Assembly: GCA_017472285.1 (NCBI GenBank)
Contig: JAFUQQ010000016.1
Span: 1 to 60,878 of the forward strand
Length of the DNA stretch: 60,878 nt
Source: Clostridia bacterium
GTDB lineage: Bacteria > Bacillota > Clostridia > Oscillospirales > CAG-272
Reading direction: 5' to 3'
This document shows, one piece after another, positions 7,561 through 15,470 of this stretch. Positions within the stretch are counted from its first letter, which is position 1; each line of letters opens with the position of its first letter. The translations under genes were made by a program, and so were the position numbers. A model generated the notes under the pieces. That model did not search any database. It was given only the letters and a program-made list of their open reading frames with translations, and had not been told where the DNA came from.

Positions 7561-8052
7561 ATGACCAGAAACCGATTGATGCGGATTCTTTTGATTTTGA
7601 TGAGCATTCTGATTCTTATCGGTATTGTCTTGATGCGTTGTACGCCAAACAGATTGACGGCAAACGGCGGCATAATCAAGGTTCTCTTATCTGATAGAAA
7701 AACACAAATCATAGAATTTGAAGAGCTTTGTCTGATTCCCGGAGAGGAATGTGAATATCTCGTCAAGCTGGAAAATACATCCGCCGAACAATGCAACGTG
7801 ACGCTTAATTTTCGGGAAATCGAAGAAAAGACATTAAAGAATTTTGTTCGTGTAAAAATGATATCGGACGGAGAACTCCTCTGCGATGAACTTCTTGCTG
7901 ATATGTTTGAGCATGAAAATATCGTTCTTCCCGTTGATTTTACGAAAAATAAAAATACCGAATTGAAAATCGTATATTTTATGCCTTTGGAAACCGGCAA
8001 CGAAGCGAAAAATACCGAAACGGTTTTTGAATTGCGGATTACGGCAAATTAA
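7561..8052 (+). CDS. Membrane-anchored beta-rich protein, first gene of the matrix operon
   Basis: Product of 163 residues: one membrane segment (about residues 7-27) and an extracellular beta-rich domain with alternating polar and hydrophobic residues (VKLENTSAEQCNVTLNF about 75-92), reminiscent of the TasA/camelysin fold. It lacks the TYALFT cleavage motif, so it probably stays anchored. The start at 7561 is set by AAAAGGAGAGCAATT; the longer open frame from 7435 lies in the invertible segment and has no ribosome site. It ends 14 bp before the signal peptidase gene. Confidence 0.65.
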   Translation: MTRNRLMRILLILMSILILIGIVLMRCTPNRLTANGGIIKVLLSDRKTQIIEFEELCLIPGEECEYLVKLENTSAEQCNVTLNFREIEEKTLKNFVRVKMISDGELLCDELLADMFEHENIVLPVDFTKNKNTELKIVYFMPLETGNEAKNTETVFELRITAN

Positions 8053-8066
8053 GGAGTGAGGTAGTT

Positions 8067-8837
8067 ATGAACAAAGACAAACTGAAAAAATTCGGAAATA
8101 TTCTTTCCAATGTGGTGGTATACATATTTCTCGCTGTTTGTATCCTGTCCGTAATTCTCACGGTCTTTTCCAAAAAAGATGCGGACGGTGCGGCGGAAAT
8201 CTTCGGTTATCAGATGAGAGTGGTCACTTCCGACTCCATGGCAGAATGTAAATATACAGACGTATCTGATTTCAAAATCAAATCGATTCCTTCTCGTTCG
8301 ATGGTGTTTGTTCGTGTGAGACCGGATGACCCTGCGGAAGCGAATGAATGGTATCGCAGTCTGCAAGTCGGTGACATTCTGACGTTCCGTTACGTTTATA
8401 CCACGCAGATCACGATCACGCACCGTATCGTTTCCATTACCGAAAAAGAAACGGGCGGATTTATCATCGAGCTTGCGGGAGATAACAAAAACGCCGAGGA
8501 CGGCCAGCTTTTTCAGGTGATCGATACGTCCATTCCCAATAATACCAATTACGTGATCGGTAAAGTGACGGGTCAAATATATTGGCTTGGTGTCGTTATG
8601 AGCTTTCTGATGCAGCCGATCAGCATTGTTCTGCTGATTATATTGCCTTGTCTGCTGATTATTTCGGGAGAGGTGCTCAAAATCGTCAAAGTGCTGACTG
8701 CGGATAAAAAAGCAAAACAGCAGGAGGAAATGAGGGCAAGAGAACGTGAATTGGAAGAATTGAGAAGTAGACTGGCACTTCTTGAAAAAGAAACAAATGC
8801 CGCGAAAACAGAGAACGGAGAGGGAGAACAATCATGA
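8067..8837 (+). CDS. sipW: SipW-type signal peptidase I, copy 1
   Basis: Membrane serine protease that removes signal peptides of TasA/camelysin-type proteins. Membrane segment at about residues 14-34. Catalytic Ser in VVTSDSM (about 52-58). In place of the bacterial Lys there is a His in ITHRIVSI (about 113-120), the Ser-His arrangement of the ER/SipW subclass. A second membrane segment (about 180-210) is followed by a cytoplasmic coiled coil (about 212-250, KAKQQEEMRARERELEEL) that ordinary SipW lacks. The stop overlaps the next start as ATGA. Confidence 0.85.
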   Translation: MNKDKLKKFGNILSNVVVYIFLAVCILSVILTVFSKKDADGAAEIFGYQMRVVTSDSMAECKYTDVSDFKIKSIPSRSMVFVRVRPDDPAEANEWYRSLQVGDILTFRYVYTTQITITHRIVSITEKETGGFIIELAGDNKNAEDGQLFQVIDTSIPNNTNYVIGKVTGQIYWLGVVMSFLMQPISIVLLIILPCLLIISGEVLKIVKVLTADKKAKQQEEMRARERELEELRSRLALLEKETNAAKTENGEGEQS

Positions 8838-9022
8838 GTCCTGTTGTTATTATTTTCATGGTCGTCGCAACGATCTTTGCTTTGGCAACACTCTTATACG
8901 TTGTGATCGATCTTGTTCTTGAAAGACGAAAGAAGAAAGAATCCGAAGAAGAAACGGAAGAAACAGAAGAAACGGAAGACTCCGAAGAAACAAACGAAGC
9001 AGAAAAGACAGTCCAAGATTGA
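8834..9022 (+). CDS. Small membrane protein with acidic tail
   Basis: Product of 62 residues: an N-terminal membrane segment (about 3-26), a basic patch (ERRKKKE) and a very acidic Glu/Thr-rich tail (about 36-60) with repeated EETEE units. It overlaps the signal peptidase gene by four bases (ATGA), so it is translationally coupled. It may be a partner or adaptor of the signal peptidase; no known family is recognised. Confidence 0.6.
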   Translation: MSPVVIIFMVVATIFALATLLYVVIDLVLERRKKKESEEETEETEETEDSEETNEAEKTVQD

Positions 9023-9081
9023 TTTCGTTACAGAAATGCAGCGTTTCAATAAAAAAATTTGTGGTGAAAGGAGGATTGGCT

Positions 9082-9744
9082 ATGAGAAATACGAACAGAA
9101 AAAGAGTTTTGCTTGTTTCAGGTGCAATCATCTTGCTTTGTATCACGATTATTGCGGGCATGACGTTCGCACTCTTTACCGATGAAGAAGCGGTGAATAA
9201 CCATCTGAAAGCGGGCGATTTGGATATTACCCTGATCAGAACAAATCTGAAATCGACGCGTCTGACGGAAAGAGGTTTTCTTGAAACCGTAACGGATGAC
9301 ACGGATAAGGATTTCACCAACAATAAGGATGAAAACGTTTTCGGTCTTGATGGCGAACTGATCGTTCCTTTGAGTGAATACGAAGCAGATTTGACTTTGA
9401 CCAACAAAGGCGACGTGGCTTTCAAATACGGCATTCAGATCGTACTGGGTGAAGATTCCGATCCCGATCTGGCAGAACAACTAGAAGTAACTGTTACAGT
9501 TAACAATGCTGATGGTACAACCGAAACCAAGCGTTTGAACGAAGGCTTGGGTATCGGAAGCAATGCGCAAACGTTCGGCTTATTGGCTGTCGGTGACGAT
9601 TGCGATTTTTCCGTAAAAGTAAAATTCCTTGACGACCGCAAATATGAAGACGAATTTGAAAATAACGACGCGCAAGGCGATGACGTATATTTCGATTTGG
9701 TCGTATATGCCGTTCAGTACACGGAAAAAGATCCCGCAAATTAA
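9082..9744 (+). CDS. TasA/camelysin-like secreted protein 1
   Basis: Secreted or surface fibre-type protein of 220 residues. A SipW-type signal peptide (about 1-30) ends in GMTFALFTDEE, followed by LKAGDLDITL as in TasA, CalY and camelysin. The rest is a beta-rich domain with an Asn/Asp-rich LTNKGDVAFKYGIQIV strand typical of the family (about 118-134). The start at 9082 is supported by AAAGGAGGATTGGCT. It is the first of five likely SipW substrates in the cluster. Confidence 0.78.
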   Translation: MRNTNRKRVLLVSGAIILLCITIIAGMTFALFTDEEAVNNHLKAGDLDITLIRTNLKSTRLTERGFLETVTDDTDKDFTNNKDENVFGLDGELIVPLSEYEADLTLTNKGDVAFKYGIQIVLGEDSDPDLAEQLEVTVTVNNADGTTETKRLNEGLGIGSNAQTFGLLAVGDDCDFSVKVKFLDDRKYEDEFENNDAQGDDVYFDLVVYAVQYTEKDPAN

Positions 9745-9782
9745 GCGTTTCCCACAAAAAACATATCAGGAGAAAAAACACT

Positions 9783-10433
9783 ATGAAAAAGAAAATTTTG
9801 TTGTCCTCGGTTCTGACAATCGCGCTTTGCTTTTGTCTGATCCTTGGCTCTACTTACGCTTTGTTCACAAGCGAAGCGGATTTTGATATCGCTGTTACCG
9901 CAGGTAAAGTTGAAATTTCCGCAACCATCAACAAAGCTCTCCAAGTAAAATCTTTAGAAGATAAGGATTTCCAAGAAGGTAAGGTATTCTCTAACGGCGG
10001 TACTGTTTCCATCAACGAAGGCGAACTTGTTATTGACAAAATGACTCCCGGTGATGAAGTTAAGCTTGCAATTGATGTAACAAATAACAGCAATGTAGCT
10101 GTCAAGTATAGAGTAAAAGCAACCTCCGCCGCAATCATCGGTGATGGAAAAGTCGATCTGACGGATGCTTTGGAATGCAAGGTCTTCATCGACGGTCAAG
10201 ATTTCTATATGACGAAAGATGCAAAAACTTTTGAATCCGGCTGGTTTGAAGTTGATGCAAACGATGCAATTCCTTACATTGCCGTAAAGGTTACGTTCCC
10301 GAACGGAACACCCAAACACGACAATCAGTTCCAAGACGGGACTGCAAACATATCTTTTGTCCTGGAAGCAGTTCAGGCAAACGGTATCGATGGCGAATGC
10401 AATCTGATCCTTCCGGAAACCACTAACCCTTAA
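9783..10433 (+). CDS. TasA/camelysin-like secreted protein 2
   Basis: Product of 216 residues. The signal peptide ends LGSTYALFTSEADF (about 21-34), followed by VTAGKVEISATI. The family strand VTNNSNVAVKYRVKA is at about 99-113. The C-terminal half is beta-rich with FVLEAVQANG, the usual closing strand of the fold. The ribosome site AGGAGAAAAAACACT precedes the ATG. It is probably exported and assembled with its neighbours. Confidence 0.78.
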   Translation: MKKKILLSSVLTIALCFCLILGSTYALFTSEADFDIAVTAGKVEISATINKALQVKSLEDKDFQEGKVFSNGGTVSINEGELVIDKMTPGDEVKLAIDVTNNSNVAVKYRVKATSAAIIGDGKVDLTDALECKVFIDGQDFYMTKDAKTFESGWFEVDANDAIPYIAVKVTFPNGTPKHDNQFQDGTANISFVLEAVQANGIDGECNLILPETTNP

Positions 10434-10461
10434 AATCCAATAAAATAACGGCAAGGAGGTT

Positions 10462-11055
10462 ATGATGTTCCGTTATAAATCGAATAAACAGGCATTGATG
10501 ATAGCGGTCTTGATCATTCTTCTTTGCTTTGTCAGCCTTACGGGCGCGACTTATGCACTTTTTACAAGCAATCTGAATGACGGTACGATTGGTATCATCA
10601 CAACGGCAGGCGAGGTCAAAATCGATATCGTAGATGCTGCCGATGAAACCGTTTCACTCGTTGGGGACGTTCTGGAATTTCAGACGGTATCCGACAAAAA
10701 AGCTGTTTTGTTTGAACCAGGCGCAACTTTTTATACGCAAGGGTTCAAAATCAAAAATGAAGGTAATATCACTGTCAATTTTCATCTCTCCGTCAGTGAA
10801 GATGAAAAAATCGATATGGATGAATTCCACAGGGCTTTTGAAGTCTGGATTTCAACCACCCACGATGGCTCGCATGACGCGGAAAAACTGACCGATTTCA
10901 AAGGACGGTTGACTGCGGAAACCCTCAGCGAAGAAACTTATTATTTGTTTATCCGTATGAGAGAAAATGTTGGCAATGAATTTCAGGGTAAATCTTATAC
11001 GGGTATCGGTGTCACCGTATATGCGGTACAAGGAAACGTAGATATCAAGGAGTAA
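10462..11055 (+). CDS. TasA/camelysin-like secreted protein 3
   Basis: Product of 197 residues. The signal peptide ends TGATYALFTSNLND (about 27-40), then ITTAGEVKIDIVD. Family strands IKNEGNITVNFHLSVS (about 97-112) and GIGVTVYAVQG near the end. The ribosome site CAAGGAGGTTATG supports an ATG at 10462; 10465 is an alternative. It ends 8 bp before the second signal peptidase gene. Confidence 0.78.
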   Translation: MMFRYKSNKQALMIAVLIILLCFVSLTGATYALFTSNLNDGTIGIITTAGEVKIDIVDAADETVSLVGDVLEFQTVSDKKAVLFEPGATFYTQGFKIKNEGNITVNFHLSVSEDEKIDMDEFHRAFEVWISTTHDGSHDAEKLTDFKGRLTAETLSEETYYLFIRMRENVGNEFQGKSYTGIGVTVYAVQGNVDIKE

Positions 11056-11062
11056 TAAACCA

Positions 11063-11785
11063 ATGAACAGCAAAACCAAAAAAATATTGAACATCTCATT
11101 GAAATGTGTAACTTGGCTTCTCGTTGCCTTTACCGTTTTTATGATGATATTTACTGTCGTAACGGTAACGACTGTGGACAGAAATGACCGCAGTATTTTC
11201 GGTATCCGATTTTATATCGTACAGACGGACTCCATGAGTAAGTCTGATAAAAATGCCGATATGGACGTTCATTTTAATGCGGGCGATATTATTATGATTA
11301 AAAACGTCAAGGATCCTACCGCGCTTCAGCCGGGGGATATTATCGCTTTCATGTCTACCAACGCGGAAAGCTACGGACAGACGATCACGCATATGATTCG
11401 TGAAGTCAAAAAGACGGAAAACGGCAGAGTACAAGGCTACGTTACGTTCGGTACCAATACGGGTGTTGACGATGAAGTCCTTGTCGAGCCCTCTTACGTC
11501 ATCGGTCAATATGCCGGAAAACTTCCGAAAGTCGGTATTTTCTTTGCGTTTGTCAAATCCACCCCCGGTTATATCGTTTGTATTCTCGTCCCTTTTATGT
11601 GTCTGATTCTTTATAATGGTGTGAACATGGTTCGTTTATTCCGTAAGTACAAGAAGAAACAGACTAATATTATGGAACAGGAAAAGGCAAAGATTGAAGC
11701 CGAAAGAAAACAAAACGAGGAAATTCTTCGTGAATTACAGGCTTTGAAAGAGGAACTTTCAAAGAAAATCAATACTCCCCAATAA
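11063..11785 (+). CDS. sipW: SipW-type signal peptidase I, copy 2
   Basis: Second Ser-His signal peptidase, 240 residues. Membrane segment about 12-36, Ser in IVQTDSMSKS (about 52-61), His in ITHMIREVKK (about 109-118), second membrane segment about 170-192, then a coiled coil (about 200-238, KIEAERKQNEEILREL). Like the first copy it has a cytoplasmic helical tail. Two paralogous peptidases in one cluster suggest different substrate sets or a heteromeric complex. Confidence 0.83.
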   Translation: MNSKTKKILNISLKCVTWLLVAFTVFMMIFTVVTVTTVDRNDRSIFGIRFYIVQTDSMSKSDKNADMDVHFNAGDIIMIKNVKDPTALQPGDIIAFMSTNAESYGQTITHMIREVKKTENGRVQGYVTFGTNTGVDDEVLVEPSYVIGQYAGKLPKVGIFFAFVKSTPGYIVCILVPFMCLILYNGVNMVRLFRKYKKKQTNIMEQEKAKIEAERKQNEEILRELQALKEELSKKINTPQ

Positions 11786-11859
11786 TTTTTGTTCTATACG
11801 CCAAAGGCGTTTAGATAGATTCGTCTTAAAAAATAATTTTTACAAGGAGGTAAAACACA

Positions 11860-13659
11860 ATGACGAATTTGAAATCCACAAGACGCGCATTGTTTACCAG
11901 CATCATTGCTTTTGTTCTTTGTTTTAGCATGTTGCTCGGTACAACGTATGCGTGGTTTACAGACTCTGTTACCAGCTCGGGTAACATCATTAAAACCGGT
12001 ACGCTCGATATTACAATGGCTTATGCAGACGGCACAGAAGACCCTGCGGCAGCCGATTGGAAAGACGCTGAAAATGCAACCATTTTCAATTATGAAAATT
12101 GGGAACCCGGTTATGTTAACGCAAAACACATCAAGATTGAAAACAAGGGTTCTCTGGCTCTGAAGTATCAGATGAGAATTATTTCCGAAGGCATCGTGAG
12201 TGAACTTGCTGACGTAATCGATGTTTACTATTTCGAAACTGCACAGCAGCTCAATGCCAGAACTACTCTTGAAAACGCAACAAAACTCGGTACACTTACC
12301 GAACTTCTTGGAACAGACGGAAATCTCTCCAAAACAGTAGAGGGTACTCTTGAAGCAGGTGAAGAAGTAACTCCTAAAATGGTTACTTTTGCATTCAAGA
12401 TGCAGGAAACCGCAGGCAATGAATATCAGAATCTTTCTGTTTCTGATGAAGGCTTCACTATTCAACTCATCGCAACACAACTTGCATCTGAAAGCGATAG
12501 CTTTGACAATCAGTATGATGCAAATGTTCCGAATCCTGCAATTCCTGCGGCTCTTGTAAGACCGCTTGAAGATACCACTGTAATGGTTACGGCTGGTATT
12601 GGTGGTGGTAATGCAGCTGAAATGGAATTGGATGCTGCTTATAAATTTGAACCCACCATCTCTGATGAAGATGTTCTGAATTCTGAATATAAGTATTATC
12701 ACGCTGATTTCTATGTCTATGCCGATAAAGCAATTCCGGCAGATAGCATCGCACTTGCTGGTTATTACTCTGTTTGGTGTGATGGTTGTAACAAAGGCAA
12801 TTGGGTAGCACTCACTAATGCTGATACTCCTTTTGCAGCGAATGAGGGTATTCGCCTCGTTCAAGCTATGGGTAACGGTGGTATTGAGGTTACCTACAAA
12901 GACATTTGCGATTACGGCAATGACGGCAAGGGCTTCCAGTGTGGTTTGAAGGCACTTAAGCCTGAGGAACTCGAAGGTACAACTGTTACCGTTGAACTTT
13001 GTATTTACGAAACCGATGTTGAGTGGAATGCATCTACTCACGGTGATTGCACCGAAAGCGGCGAATACATCACTATTGGTACATTCACTCACACTTTCCC
13101 CGGTTACGAAGTTTCCTCTTTGACTGAATTGGATGCTGCAATTAAAGCTGGTCACAAAGTTATTGATGCTAAAGGTGCTAATCTCGGAGATTTTTATTAT
13201 GATGCGAAGTTTACCGATGGCGTAGTTATCCAAAATGCTAAATTCTCTTATTTCTACGGCGGTAATGTTGAAGGCACAGTAACTTTTGAAAATTGTGAAT
13301 TTGTATCCGATCACTCTTACTCCGCAAACTTCGATAGCGGAAACGGCAAGGTTATCTTCAACAACTGTCTGTTTGATGGTTGGAGTTCCTTTGGTACAGC
13401 GATCACAGGTGTTGAAATGAATAATTGCACATTCCAGAAAACTTACCTGTATGGTGTGCTTCGTTTCTATCAGGACGCTGCATTGAACAATTGCACTTTC
13501 GCAGATAGCTTCGAGGGTGTTGACTCCAATGTAACTGGTACAGAAGTACACTTTAATAATTGCACAGGTATTGATAGTAAAATCTACAATAATGGCGACA
13601 ATGTCGGTACATGGATCGTTGATGGCGTTGATATTTCCGATACAGTTACTGCTTGGTAA
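11860..13659 (+). CDS. Large SipW-substrate protein with TasA-like and beta-helix regions
   Basis: Largest product of the cluster, 599 residues. The signal peptide ends LGTTYAWFTDSVT (about 27-39), followed by IIKTGTLDITMAY and a TasA-like domain to about residue 225 (IENKGSLALKYQMRII). A middle domain (about 235-425) has a Cys pair, CDGC. The C-terminal region (about 430-590) carries repeated turns FENCEF, FNNCLF, MNNCTF, LNNCTF, FNNCTG, which look like rungs of a right-handed beta-helix with an Asn-Cys ladder. Codons differ from its neighbours (many gct, act and aac), suggesting high expression. The ribosome site is AAGGAGG. Confidence 0.78.
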   Translation: MTNLKSTRRALFTSIIAFVLCFSMLLGTTYAWFTDSVTSSGNIIKTGTLDITMAYADGTEDPAAADWKDAENATIFNYENWEPGYVNAKHIKIENKGSLALKYQMRIISEGIVSELADVIDVYYFETAQQLNARTTLENATKLGTLTELLGTDGNLSKTVEGTLEAGEEVTPKMVTFAFKMQETAGNEYQNLSVSDEGFTIQLIATQLASESDSFDNQYDANVPNPAIPAALVRPLEDTTVMVTAGIGGGNAAEMELDAAYKFEPTISDEDVLNSEYKYYHADFYVYADKAIPADSIALAGYYSVWCDGCNKGNWVALTNADTPFAANEGIRLVQAMGNGGIEVTYKDICDYGNDGKGFQCGLKALKPEELEGTTVTVELCIYETDVEWNASTHGDCTESGEYITIGTFTHTFPGYEVSSLTELDAAIKAGHKVIDAKGANLGDFYYDAKFTDGVVIQNAKFSYFYGGNVEGTVTFENCEFVSDHSYSANFDSGNGKVIFNNCLFDGWSSFGTAITGVEMNNCTFQKTYLYGVLRFYQDAALNNCTFADSFEGVDSNVTGTEVHFNNCTGIDSKIYNNGDNVGTWIVDGVDISDTVTAW

Positions 13660-13679
13660 ATATTATTGACGGATAATTA

Positions 13680-13870
13680 TATAAGACTCTGCCTAATCCT
13701 TTTAGGACTGGGCGGCAATCAAAGATCATCTATATAGCTTATTCTCCCAAAACATAGAGATTTTCCAAAAGCTGTCCTATCCTCTTCGGAGGATAGGCGG
13801 CAACCCGAGGGCATAAGCATTTGTTTCTGCCTTCCGGCTGCCGAAAAGATAACAAACCTCATAAAATCAG
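13680..13870 (+). promoter_or_regulatory. Leader with two homologous hairpins
   Basis: Two hairpins lie in the 226-bp gap before the last gene: GCCTAATCCT / AGGACTGGGC (13690-13714) and CCTATCCTC / GAGGATAGG around TTCG (13776-13797). Each is followed by GGCAAYC. The second extends by GCTG / CGGC with one bulged base. A third small hairpin (GCC / GGC region near 13830) follows. It could be a structured cis-regulatory RNA; I do not recognise a named riboswitch. Confidence 0.4.
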
Positions 13871-13885
13871 AAAGGAGGTTACAGA

Positions 13886-14401
13886 ATGAAAAAAATATTT
13901 TTTTCGGATGAAGAAAATTTGAGTGAAAAAGCGTTTCTGCAAGGAATTGCAACTTGTGTTTTCAGTATTATATTTTGTTTGATTGCATTATGTTCTGCGA
14001 CATGGGCTTGGTTCCGTACAGATATTTCTTCTGCATCCAATACCATTCAGACAGGTACATATACTTTGAAGATTGATATTGAAAATGTAAAGCCGGAATC
14101 TTCAACGGATACAACATATATATATGAGTTGCCCACCGGAACCTATCGGGTGGGATTGAGCGTTGAACCCTCTTCTGTTGGAAATGGATATTGTAAAATT
14201 AAGGTAGATGATAAATATTATTATACTGCAAATATTTCTGCTTCAGAAGAATCGTTTTCATTTACATTGGATATTCGTAGAAACGAGACGGATGCTTCGA
14301 TTCCTGTAACCTTTGAATTGTGTTGGGGGATTTATAGCGGAGCGGCGGATGTTACTGCCGATGGTACGCTTACAATCAATCATAATACGACCGAATCTTA
14401 A
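13886..14401 (+). CDS. SipW-type signal peptide protein, last gene of the cluster
   Basis: Product of 171 residues. A hydrophobic segment (about 22-45) ends CSATWAWFRTDISS, a variant of the SipW cleavage region, followed by TIQTGTYTLKIDIE. The remainder is a short beta-rich domain with repeated Thr-rich strands. The ribosome site AAAGGAGGTTACAG precedes the ATG. It ends at a bidirectional terminator. Codon use is more AT-rich than in the preceding gene. Confidence 0.7.
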   Translation: MKKIFFSDEENLSEKAFLQGIATCVFSIIFCLIALCSATWAWFRTDISSASNTIQTGTYTLKIDIENVKPESSTDTTYIYELPTGTYRVGLSVEPSSVGNGYCKIKVDDKYYYTANISASEESFSFTLDIRRNETDASIPVTFELCWGIYSGAADVTADGTLTINHNTTES

Positions 14402-14600
14402 TATGAAAAAGCCGAATGGTGACAACCATTCGGCTTTTTTGACATAATCCCATACCGTTCCTTTTTGTACCGTCTGTATGTACGGTTGATTTGCTGACAC
14501 CGAATTTTGCGGCGGCTTTTCGGACGGTATCCTTTGTTTTTATCATATGTTCTGCGAGATTGATTGCTCGCTCTGTGCTGTTTTCTCTCAAAAAAATCAT
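14376..14600 (-). pseudogene. Truncated spoIIID-like regulator fragment
   Basis: The first about 42 residues match the helix-turn-helix half of the sporulation regulator SpoIIID: ERAINLAEHMIKTKDTVRKA followed by AAKFGVSKSTVH. Full SpoIIID continues KDLTERLPEI and is about 80-90 residues; here the similarity stops after STVH and the frame runs into the operon terminator. The gene has therefore lost its C-terminal half. A GGAGG site precedes ATG at 14600. It could still yield a short HTH peptide. Confidence 0.6.
14406..14440. terminator. Bidirectional terminator, 15-bp stem
   Basis: AAAAAGCCGAATGGT and ACCATTCGGCTTTTT pair around GACA, with T-runs on both strands. It ends the matrix operon and also lies within the reading frame of the spoIIID-like fragment, cutting that gene short. 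Confidence 0.85.
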
Positions 14601-14669
14601 TCCTCCGCGCATATTTTTTTATGATGATATATATGACGGAAAAAGATATTTTATGATCGAAAAATCTTG

Positions 14670-14690
14670 AAAAAGGGGAGCGATGCCCCC
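14670..14690 (-). terminator. Terminator of metG-tatD
   Basis: Minus-strand stem GGGGGC...CCCC followed by TTTTTC, just after the tatD stop. It ends the metG-tatD transcript. Confidence 0.55.
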
Positions 14691-14695
14691 TTATT

Positions 14696-15469
14696 TCAGT
14701 TTATATTGAAAAGTTTTTTTGCGTTTTGGACTTCCTGTTCACAGAAAGCATCGTATTCCATTTGCAAAAGCTCAGCGGCTTTTGCGGCGGTATAATGCAT
14801 ATAACCGCTATGATTGGTTTTTCCGCGCATGGGAACGGGTGCGAGATAAGGGCAGTCCGTTTCCACTAAGATGCGGTCTTTCGGCGTTGCCAGCACGCTT
14901 TCGAGCGTTTTCGACGCATTTTTGAATGTGATGACACCCGAAAACGAGATATACCAACCCATTTTGACATATTCTTTGACTTGTTCTGCCGATGCGCTGC
15001 AACTGTGCAGAATACCGATGACACGGTTTTTGTATTCCCGAATGATGTCCATCGTATCGCCGTGCGCTTCACGGTCATGGATGATGACGGGAATATTTTT
15101 TTCTGCCGCAAGCTCCATCTGTGCGCGAAAGACGCGCATCTGGGTTTCTTTGTCGCAGAAATCATAATAATAATCAAGACCGATTTCACCGAGTGCAACG
15201 GTTTTCTCGTGCGCGAGTTTTTGCGCGAGGCTTGCCATCGCATCATCGAGATTTTCCACCTTGCCTGCTTCATGCGGATGGATGCCTGCCGAGGCATAGA
15301 TACCGACGTACTGCTCCGCAAGCGCGATACAGTCATCGGAATCCGTAAGGTTGGTGGCAACGGTCAGAATGTGCGAGATATCCGATGCGAAAAGGGAATC
15401 AAGGAGCTGTGTATTGCCGCGCAGACATTCATCCGTATAATGCGCGTGCGTATCAAAAAGCTTTGCCAT
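14696..15469 (-). CDS. tatD: TatD-family metal-dependent DNase
   Basis: Two-metal hydrolase (257 residues from the chosen start). Metal and catalytic residues are visible: FDTHAHYTD (about 4-12), EIGLDYYYD with Glu, IIHDREAHGD, a His in GILHSCSA and Asp in VETDCPYLAP. Acts as a 3'-5' exonuclease or as a D-aminoacyl-tRNA deacylase-like enzyme in related families. The start at 15469 follows the metG stop by one base, and metG-tatD is a widely conserved pair. The longer frame from 15547 only overlaps metG. Confidence 0.87.
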   Translation of the reverse strand: MAKLFDTHAHYTDECLRGNTQLLDSLFASDISHILTVATNLTDSDDCIALAEQYVGIYASAGIHPHEAGKVENLDDAMASLAQKLAHEKTVALGEIGLDYYYDFCDKETQMRVFRAQMELAAEKNIPVIIHDREAHGDTMDIIREYKNRVIGILHSCSASAEQVKEYVKMGWYISFSGVITFKNASKTLESVLATPKDRILVETDCPYLAPVPMRGKTNHSGYMHYTAAKAAELLQMEYDAFCEQEVQNAKKLFNIN

Positions 15470-15470
15470 A

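Noticed and set aside
11794..13551. 585-codon open frame on the minus strand, opposite the large matrix protein
   Set aside because: The plus-strand protein has a signal peptide, domains and a ribosome site. The antisense product looks random.
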